From positions 1-5,270 of the forward strand of contig JAGMBK010000113.1 of NCBI GenBank assembly GCA_023129805.1: 5,270 nt of DNA. Reading direction: 5' to 3'. Within the stretch, counting starts at the first letter, position 1; the number at the start of each line of letters is the position of its first letter. Of the stretch, positions 1 through 4,082 are shown one piece after another. Under the pieces are notes generated by a model. That model was not told where the DNA came from and did not search any database. It saw only the letters and a list, made by a program, of their open reading frames with translations. A program made the translations under genes and the position numbers. This DNA is from Candidatus Zixiibacteriota bacterium (GTDB taxonomy: Bacteria; Zixibacteria; MSB-5A5; SM1-73).

Positions 1-2
1 AT

Positions 3-455
3 GGCATCTGGTACGTTCAGGGTTCCGGAGCACATTTTGCGGTGGGTTATCTGGATGATTTCGGCGGCAACGATAACTATAGTGCAACCACAAACATGGC
101 AATCGGAGCCGGGCATGATTTCACCATCGGTTATCTAAATGAGCGGGGCGGTAACGACACCTATAATGCTCCCAACCTCTCTTTAGGCGGGGGCAACGCC
201 AATGGCATCGGAATATTCCATGACCACAGTGGAGATGATGTTTATACCACACACGGCGGGACAACCCTGGGCCGGGCGAATGTGTCCAAGAAGGGAGCCA
301 GGGAGTTACTTCACGTGTTCGGAATATTCATAGACGGCGATGGAAATGACACCTACAACGAGGAGTATGCCAAGAACAACACCCGTTGGATCAGCCCGAA
401 AACCGATCCTGAAGGCAAAAATCCGTATGAGATTGGAGTGGGAATCGATTGGTAG
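3..455 (+). CDS. C-terminal part of a GxxxDxxGxDxY-repeat protein, 5' end outside window
   Basis: The reading frame is open from the left edge, so 150 residues of a longer protein are visible; a GTG at position 42 is in frame but lies inside a repeat and is unlikely to be the start. Four units with the pattern G-x-x-x-[DE]-x-x-G-[ND]-D-x-Y are visible, their Tyr residues at visible positions 26, 54, 81 and 118. They include GYLDDFGGNDNY, GYLNERGGNDTY and GIFHDHSGDDVY. Units with glycine-rich linkers of this kind occur in large uncharacterised, probably extracellular bacterial proteins. The Gly/Asp turns resemble calcium-binding beta-roll turns, but the spacing of 27-37 residues is not the RTX nonapeptide. 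The protein ends at G-V-G-I-D-W, which aligns with the first half of a fifth unit, and its TAG stop is part of a palindromic element. Function unknown; no catalytic motif is visible in this portion. Confidence 0.8.
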   Translation, partial: GIWYVQGSGAHFAVGYLDDFGGNDNYSATTNMAIGAGHDFTIGYLNERGGNDTYNAPNLSLGGGNANGIGIFHDHSGDDVYTTHGGTTLGRANVSKKGARELLHVFGIFIDGDGNDTYNEEYAKNNTRWISPKTDPEGKNPYEIGVGIDW

Positions 456-475
456 GGGCGGGATTCATCCCGCCC
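452..475 (+). repeat. REP-like palindrome, unit 1 (GTAG type)
   Basis: GTAG at 452-455 is followed directly by a perfect 8-bp stem, with 5' arm GGGCGGGA at 456-463, loop TTCA at 464-467 and the complementary arm at 468-475. The TAG of the tetranucleotide is the stop codon of the upstream repeat-protein gene. A foot tetranucleotide plus hairpin is the REP architecture recognised by RAYT transposases in other bacteria; that assignment is inferred here. Confidence 0.7.
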
Positions 476-489
476 GAAGTGCTATATGT

Positions 490-512
490 GGAGTGTCCGC
501 CTTTAGGCGGAC
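490..512 (+). repeat. REP-like palindrome, unit 2 (GGAG type)
   Basis: GGAG at 490-493 and a single T precede a perfect 7-bp stem with 5' arm GTCCGCC (495-501), loop TTTA (502-505) and the complementary arm (506-512). The 9-base lead TGGAGTGTC (489-497) recurs exactly at 3985-3993 and, inverted, at 4054-4062. The A-run after the hairpin (514-520) would be U-poor RNA on the plus strand, so a terminator role in that direction is not supported. Confidence 0.7.
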
Positions 513-527
513 CCAAAAAAAGACCGC

Positions 528-550
528 GTAGCGAAGCCTTCACGGCTTCG
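528..550 (+). repeat. REP-like palindrome, unit 3 (GTAG type), left half of a BIME-like pair
   Basis: GTAG at 528-531 is followed directly by a 7-bp stem with 5' arm CGAAGCC (532-538), loop TTCAC (539-543) and the complementary arm (544-550). The pairing can extend outward to AGCGAAGCC/GGCTTCGCT (530-552). It faces unit 4 head to head. The outer bases GCGTAGCG (526-533) pair with CGCTACGC (572-579), so the two units can fold as a three-stem cloverleaf. Confidence 0.7.
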
Positions 551-554
551 CTTT

Positions 555-577
555 CGGAGGGATAAACCCTCCGCTAC
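555..577 (-). repeat. REP-like palindrome, unit 4 (GTAG type), right half of a BIME-like pair
   Basis: Read on the minus strand, GTAG (577-574) is followed directly by 5' arm CGGAGGG (573-567), loop TTTAT (566-562) and the complementary arm (561-555). It is in inverted orientation to unit 3, with four bases (551-554) between the two hairpins. It lies between the convergent 3' ends of the repeat-protein gene and the pentapeptide gene and may act as an mRNA 3' end structure for either; this is inferred. Confidence 0.7.
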
Positions 578-596
578 GCCGTTCCGAACGATAACA

Positions 597-2066
597 TCAC
601 CGCTTAAAGCGTCTTCTGAGAGCCAGAAGGAAAAAGGCCAACGTAACCGGGCTGAGTATCGACTCAACCACAAAGAGCGTATGCCCCCAATTGTCTATCG
701 TGGTGTATTTCTTATCCCTGATGAAAGAAAAAACAGACATGGTATACAAGAAACAAGTGTAGTAGTCATTTAACTTTTCCCAGGTTGGTGCGAATGATTC
801 AATTATACTAAAATCCAATCTATAATTGACAACATCTCCCGTTGGATTACCCCGATCGAGATTAACAGGTTGTATACCAGCAAACATAAAAAGCAAAGGG
901 AAGACCAATAATATTGCCGCTATCCAGCCCAACGGGCGGTAATAACTCTCTCCGTAGTTGCTGAGAGTTTTGTAAAACAACAGCGGAAGCTTCTTGAAGA
1001 TTGAAGTTTGAGCTTTTCTTGTCATCTCCATTTCGCCGATGTAAAAATCTCCAGCCTCCGAATACCGCAGATTCTCTTCGTAGTTTGCCCGCAACCGCCG
1101 ATAAAGCTGGGCAATCAATGTGTAATCGGGCTTTTTAGTGCGCGGGTCATGGAACACCTCGTCAAAGACCATGTTCCTGCCTTTGCCCTTTTCCTTATTC
1201 CAATCTACATCGGTAAAATGTACCCCACGCAAGTCAGTCTCAAGAAATCTAAACTTACTCAAATCGACCTTTTGGAAGATGACTTTTTCAGGCTTTGAAA
1301 ACTTGACCGACCTAAAATCGATCTCCTGGTGAAACCCCTTCTTATCGTGTATTTCAGCGTTTATTAACAAAGTGTCTTCGAAGGTAGCATCCGTGAAGTA
1401 GGCCTTATCTTTGAAGGCGGCATCCCTGAAGTCAGCCTCACCTTTGAAGGCAGCATATAAGAAGTAAGTCCCACCTTTGAAGACAGCACCACGGAAGCCA
1501 GCCTCGCCTTTGAAGCGAGCATTCCAGAAGTAAAGCTCGCCTTTGAAGGCGGCGCCACCGAAGTGAGTCTCACCTCTGAAAAAAGCATCTCTGAAGTTAG
1601 CCTCGCCTTTGAAGACAGTCTCCCGGAAGTTAGCCTTACCTGTGAAGGCAGCACCTCCAAGGTAAGCATCACCTTCGAAGAGAGCTCTATAGAAGTCAGC
1701 CCCATCTGTGAAGGCAACTCCCCAGAAGTTGGCCCGATCTTTGAAGATAGTACCCACGAAGTCAGCCTCCTTTTCGAAGAGAGAATTGTTGAAGTGAGCT
1801 TCGCCTCTGAAGATAGCCTTCTTGAAAGCTACTGGTTTAGAGAACTTCTTTGGAAAAACAACACCTTCCGGAAAAATGAAACGTGTAAGGTCGTGAGCCT
1901 TTACAGACACAACGCTGAGAATCTCGTTTAATCCCCTCTGAAACAACGTGACGTCTTTATCGTCCTTCTTAGAATGGAAAATACAATACTCTTCGTCATG
2001 AAGGTCACGACCGCAGGGCTTGCCGTCGTGCATTTCTACTTGGCATCTTTTCGTTGTCTCAGACAC
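597..2066 (-). CDS. Pentapeptide-repeat membrane protein with N-terminal Cys/His cluster and channel-like C-terminus
   Basis: 489 residues. The start is GTG at 2066-2064: an in-frame TAA lies five codons upstream, and AAGGG sits 9 bases before the GTG. Domains in order: a probable metal-binding cluster C8-x9-C18-x9-C28-x2-H31; a phenylalanine-rich repeat domain at about 72-285, with thirteen consecutive 11-residue units at 87-229 (pattern KGEAxFRxAxF, Pentapeptide_3-like); a charged segment at 321-352 (LYRRLRANYEENLRYSEAGD then FYIGEMEM), which I recognise from other membrane pentapeptide proteins; a transmembrane helix at about 379-397; a short hydrophobic stretch at 436-448; and a transmembrane helix at about 462-484 ending in RRRFKR. 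The end resembles a two-helix ion-channel module, but no TxGYGD filter is present. The pentapeptide domain is expected to fold as a right-handed beta helix, probably cytoplasmic given the basic C-terminus. Substrate and role are unknown. It is transcribed alone, divergent from the small zinc protein. Confidence 0.9.
   Translation of the reverse strand: MSETTKRCQVEMHDGKPCGRDLHDEEYCIFHSKKDDKDVTLFQRGLNEILSVVSVKAHDLTRFIFPEGVVFPKKFSKPVAFKKAIFRGEAHFNNSLFEKEADFVGTIFKDRANFWGVAFTDGADFYRALFEGDAYLGGAAFTGKANFRETVFKGEANFRDAFFRGETHFGGAAFKGELYFWNARFKGEAGFRGAVFKGGTYFLYAAFKGEADFRDAAFKDKAYFTDATFEDTLLINAEIHDKKGFHQEIDFRSVKFSKPEKVIFQKVDLSKFRFLETDLRGVHFTDVDWNKEKGKGRNMVFDEVFHDPRTKKPDYTLIAQLYRRLRANYEENLRYSEAGDFYIGEMEMTRKAQTSIFKKLPLLFYKTLSNYGESYYRPLGWIAAILLVFPLLFMFAGIQPVNLDRGNPTGDVVNYRLDFSIIESFAPTWEKLNDYYTCFLYTMSVFSFIRDKKYTTIDNWGHTLFVVESILSPVTLAFFLLALRRRFKR
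1380..1808 (-). repeat. Thirteen tandem 33-base units coding the 11-residue pentapeptide variant
   Basis: This in-gene repeat covers residues 87-229 of the pentapeptide protein. Phe occupies every 11th position from residue 86 to 229 without a slip. A second aromatic position, offset by six residues, is Phe in twelve units and Leu once (residue 136). The DNA copies are diverged but recognisable on the given strand as recurring TTTGAAGG-like blocks followed by small-residue codons. The low-complexity periodicity also creates long open frames on the other strand and in other frames, which are not genes. Confidence 0.85.
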
Positions 2067-2181
2067 GTTATTTAGCCCTTAAGTTCTCTTTGCTATTTCT
2101 CATGTTCAGCGTGGTTTGTTTGGGTTTTCTTAAACATCAGAAGTAGCTCACTCGCACCGTACGACAGAAGGCGACACTTTT

Positions 2182-2209
2182 ATTATAAGCGCTTTTATCG
2201 GTAAGTAAA
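2182..2209 (-). promoter_or_regulatory. Candidate sigma-70-type promoter for the pentapeptide gene
   Basis: On the minus strand there is a perfect TATAAT (2187-2182), preceded at 16 bases by TTTACT (2209-2204), four of six matches to the -35 consensus. The predicted transcript starts near 2175, giving a leader of roughly 110 bases before the GTG. The spacer contains the 8-base palindrome AAGCGCTT (2187-2194), a possible operator, though such a short palindrome can occur by chance. Nothing else recognisable is in the 2067-2303 intergenic region. Confidence 0.5.
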
Positions 2210-2290
2210 GAACAAAATTCCTTGCTCTTATGGAGACTTAGTATTATGTTTCTAACAGATCGCCAATATATGGTTGTTCAGACAAAGAGA

Positions 2291-2296
2291 AAGGAG
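2291..2296 (+). promoter_or_regulatory. Shine-Dalgarno site that fixes the start of the small zinc protein
   Basis: AAGGAG lies 7 bases before the ATG at 2304. It selects this ATG over an in-frame TTG at 2274, which has no comparable site. Confidence 0.85.
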
Positions 2297-2303
2297 TGCA
2301 AAA

Positions 2304-2582
2304 ATGCAGAGAATCTGGACTGCAGAATACTATTGTCCCCTGTGTAAGCGATCTTTCACGGGCGAGGTCTGGAGTGAGAACATGCGTGAACTGCCAGAAG
2401 ATCAAAAGGAAAAGATCAAGGAACATTTCTTAAATGATCATAACTTAGAACATCACATTTACTGTTGGAAGTGCAAAAAACATATCAAACTTGAAGAGCT
2501 ACGCCATCTGATTGCTGTGGGCAGTGATGCAGAACCCCTGTGTGATGAATGCGCGAAAACTGGGCCGCATGGTAAGCTTTAG
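2304..2582 (+). CDS. Small protein with two predicted zinc-binding modules
   Basis: 92 residues, starting at the ATG behind a strong Shine-Dalgarno site. Two cysteine/histidine clusters are visible. Module 1 is C11-P-L-C14 followed by H41 and H46 (C-x2-C-x26-H-x4-H), with a charged, probably helical segment before the histidines. Module 2 is C54-W-K-C57 with C80-D-E-C83 (C-x2-C-x22-C-x2-C), a zinc-ribbon arrangement. There is no signal peptide or membrane segment, so it is probably cytoplasmic. Its size and two metal sites would suit a nucleic-acid- or protein-binding adaptor, but I do not recognise a named family and assign no function. It is divergent from the pentapeptide gene and convergent with the M16 gene, with 26 bases between stops, so it seems to be transcribed alone. 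Confidence 0.85.
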   Translation: MQRIWTAEYYCPLCKRSFTGEVWSENMRELPEDQKEKIKEHFLNDHNLEHHIYCWKCKKHIKLEELRHLIAVGSDAEPLCDECAKTGPHGKL

Positions 2583-2583
2583 A

Positions 2584-2606
2584 GGCGCTGGAGGGCGGAG
2601 AGCGTC
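2584..2606. terminator. Weak candidate hairpin between convergent genes
   Basis: GGCGCT (2584-2589) can pair with AGCGTC (2601-2606), with one G-T wobble and an 11-base loop. On the plus strand it is followed by an interrupted T-rich stretch (2607-2617). It sits where a terminator for the small zinc gene would be expected, but the stem is short and extends almost to the stop codon of the opposing gene. Confidence 0.2.
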
Positions 2607-2608
2607 GT

Positions 2609-3940
2609 TTACGTTTTCCCCACCACCGCCAGCACATAATTCTCCGTATCCAGATATTTTTCCGCCACCTGCTTGACCTGATCAGTGGTTACTTGCCTTA
2701 TGCGCTTGATGTATTTGTCGTCGTAATCGTAGCCCACCTCTTTGAATTCATTAACCGACATAAAATATGCCTGGTTTACGCGGGAAAGCCGGTAAAACAG
2801 CATACGTCCCCACATCCCATTTTTCGCCTTCTCCAGTTCTTCAGGGCTAACCAACTCTTCTTTCATTTTCTCCATCTCTGCCAAGATTCCGTCTAAAGCC
2901 ACTTGATAATTTTGCGGTCTGGTGCCGATGGAGGCAACAAACCATCCAAACTGTTTATCAAAATTGGTGGAGGAACCGACCGAATAAGCTAAACCTTGTT
3001 TTTCCCTTAAGTTCAAACCCATCCGAGAGGAAAGAATCGAATTCATCACCTTCAAGGCAGCAACATCAGCAGAAAAGATTCCGGGAAGAGATCGGCCCAG
3101 GTAAATGTAAACCTGTTCCTTCTCCATAATGTTTTGCGCTTTAACCGGAGCGGTCAACTCTTGTGGTACGGGAATATTGGGAGCGGGGAAATCGACTCTT
3201 TGCATATCTTCAAAAGCATTTTGGATTTTGTCCATCATCTGGTCACCAGGAAAATTAGTCACCACCGTGACGATCATATTATTGGGGGAATAGAATTTTT
3301 GGTGAAATGATACCAGATCGTCATGCGTTATCGATCCTATGGTCCGGGGGGTTCCCATTATCGTTTTTTCGTAAGGATGATCCTCAAAAAGGGTGGCGTA
3401 AAAAAGATCTCTCACGGTCTGGCGCGTGCTCCCTTTTTGTCTTCCCAAAAGCATCATCATCTCTTTTCGAACCTTCTCAATCTCCTCCTCCGGGAAGACC
3501 GGATTCTTGACTATGTCCGAAAGAAGCTCAATGCCAAACTCTGCAAATTCGTCGATAGCTTGAAACTTGATGAAGGTATACGAATGGGTGGTGTAAACAT
3601 CGTCCATGGGTATCCAGGGGTTGTCCACCAGAGTGATCTCCACGCCGATGCTGGAGAGGTCTTCTGATATCTTTTCCGCTGATCTGGTCTCGGTCCCTTT
3701 GAGCAACATTCGATTGGTGAAATCAGCAATACCGGTCTTTCCTTCAGGCTCCATGGCCGAGCGGTTTTTTCCCAGGATATTTATGCCCAGAACCTTCGAG
3801 TCAGGATTACTCTTTACGATAACGGTCAAACCATTAGGTAATTGTTGCTTGATCACATCCTTTGGGACTGGCGTACCGCAATTCAGCAGACAAAGAATTG
3901 AAAGCAAGATGGCTGAAAAACTATAGTTAAACTTTTTCAT
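2609..3940 (-). CDS. M16 peptidase family protein, non-catalytic (Arg/Tyr) subunit, exported
   Basis: 443 residues from the ATG at 3940, chosen because AGGAGG lies 6 bases upstream; an in-frame TTG at 3970 has no such site. The N-terminus MKKFNYSFSAILLSILCLLN is a signal peptide, followed by C21; LLNC resembles a lipobox with Asn at -1, so lipidation is uncertain. The M16 fold follows, with the beta strand LPNGLTVIV at 34-42. The zinc motif HxxEH is replaced by D73-F-T-N76-R77 inside the otherwise typical GIADFTNRMLLKGT, so this chain should not bind the catalytic zinc. The C-terminal half keeps the substrate-binding Arg/Tyr pair, R306 and Y319, within SSRMGLNLREKQGLAYSV. Length suits the two-domain M16B class. 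It follows the active subunit in the same direction and probably forms a heterodimer with it in the periplasm or at a membrane. Substrate unknown. Confidence 0.92.
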   Translation of the reverse strand: MKKFNYSFSAILLSILCLLNCGTPVPKDVIKQQLPNGLTVIVKSNPDSKVLGINILGKNRSAMEPEGKTGIADFTNRMLLKGTETRSAEKISEDLSSIGVEITLVDNPWIPMDDVYTTHSYTFIKFQAIDEFAEFGIELLSDIVKNPVFPEEEIEKVRKEMMMLLGRQKGSTRQTVRDLFYATLFEDHPYEKTIMGTPRTIGSITHDDLVSFHQKFYSPNNMIVTVVTNFPGDQMMDKIQNAFEDMQRVDFPAPNIPVPQELTAPVKAQNIMEKEQVYIYLGRSLPGIFSADVAALKVMNSILSSRMGLNLREKQGLAYSVGSSTNFDKQFGWFVASIGTRPQNYQVALDGILAEMEKMKEELVSPEELEKAKNGMWGRMLFYRLSRVNQAYFMSVNEFKEVGYDYDDKYIKRIRQVTTDQVKQVAEKYLDTENYVLAVVGKT

Positions 3941-3946
3941 GTTCTC

Positions 3947-3952
3947 CCTCCT
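3947..3952 (-). promoter_or_regulatory. Shine-Dalgarno site of the non-catalytic M16 gene
   Basis: AGGAGG on the minus strand, 6 bases before the ATG at 3940. A palindrome (3959-3980) lies only a few bases upstream of it in the mRNA. Confidence 0.85.
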
Positions 3953-3958
3953 ATTAAC

Positions 3959-3980
3959 GTAGTTGCCCAATTTATTGGGC
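3959..3980 (+). repeat. REP-like palindrome, unit 5 (GTAG type), next to a ribosome binding site
   Basis: GTAG at 3959-3962, two T bases, then a 6-bp stem with 5' arm GCCCAA (3965-3970), loop TTTA (3971-3974) and the complementary arm (3975-3980). It is the weakest and most AT-rich stem of the set and the only one with a two-base gap after GTAG. In the operon mRNA (minus strand) it ends 12 bases before the Shine-Dalgarno site of the downstream M16 gene. Confidence 0.6.
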
Positions 3981-3985
3981 TTTCT

Positions 3986-4008
3986 GGAGTGTCAGGCTTC
4001 AGCCTGAC
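3986..4008 (+). repeat. REP-like palindrome, unit 6 (GGAG type)
   Basis: GGAG (3986-3989) and a T precede 5' arm GTCAGGC (3991-3997), loop TTCA (3998-4001) and the complementary arm (4002-4008). Its lead TGGAGTGTC matches unit 2 exactly, while the stem differs by paired changes. It lies head to head with unit 7; the two leads (3985-3993 and 4054-4062) are perfect inverted repeats and can pair as a 9-bp outer stem. Confidence 0.75.
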
Positions 4009-4015
4009 CTTTTAA

Positions 4016-4061
4016 GTCCAGCTAAAGTCGAAGATCCCGCCCTGGCGGGGCTGGACACTCC
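4016..4061 (-). repeat. REP-like palindrome, unit 7 (GGAG type), with a 23-base extra hairpin segment
   Basis: Read on the minus strand, GGAG (4061-4058) and T precede 5' arm GTCCAGC (4056-4050). The complementary arm GCTGGAC (4022-4016) is preceded by TTTA (4026-4023). Between the 5' arm and TTTA lie 23 extra bases (4027-4049) that begin with their own 6-bp hairpin, CCCGCC over AG. Removing them would leave a standard unit, so this copy looks like one interrupted in its loop. Confidence 0.65.
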
Positions 4062-4082
4062 AAATTCGTCTGATATTTTCTA

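Noticed and set aside
3..455. RTX toxin or adhesin beta-roll
   Set aside because: GGNDTY resembles an RTX turn, but the motifs occur once per 27-37 residues instead of in tandem nonapeptides.
495..520. Hairpin at 495-512 followed by an A-run as a rho-independent terminator
   Set aside because: A terminator needs a T-run after the hairpin in the transcribed direction. On the plus strand the run is A, and on the minus strand the T-run comes before the hairpin.
452..579. CRISPR array
   Set aside because: The repeats are palindromes with different stems, unequal spacing and mixed orientation, not identical direct repeats with uniform spacers.
1563..1931. A 122-codon open frame on the plus strand, and a 117-codon minus-strand frame at 1364-1717, both with periodic Ser-rich translations
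   Set aside because: Both lie within the pentapeptide gene and arise from its 33-base periodicity; neither has a ribosome binding site or a recognisable product.
2218..2247. Plus-strand promoter for the small zinc gene with TATTAT at 2242-2247
   Set aside because: The -10 is acceptable but no convincing -35 lies at 16-18 bases; TTGCTC (2222-2227) is only 14 bases away.
2274..2303. TTG at 2274 as an earlier start of the small zinc protein
   Set aside because: The ATG at 2304 has AAGGAG at the right distance, and the ten extra residues would include that site.
3941..3970. TTG at 3970 as an earlier start of the non-catalytic M16 gene
   Set aside because: The ATG at 3940 has AGGAGG 6 bases upstream and begins a typical signal peptide; the extension would add ten residues encoded by the ribosome binding site and palindrome.
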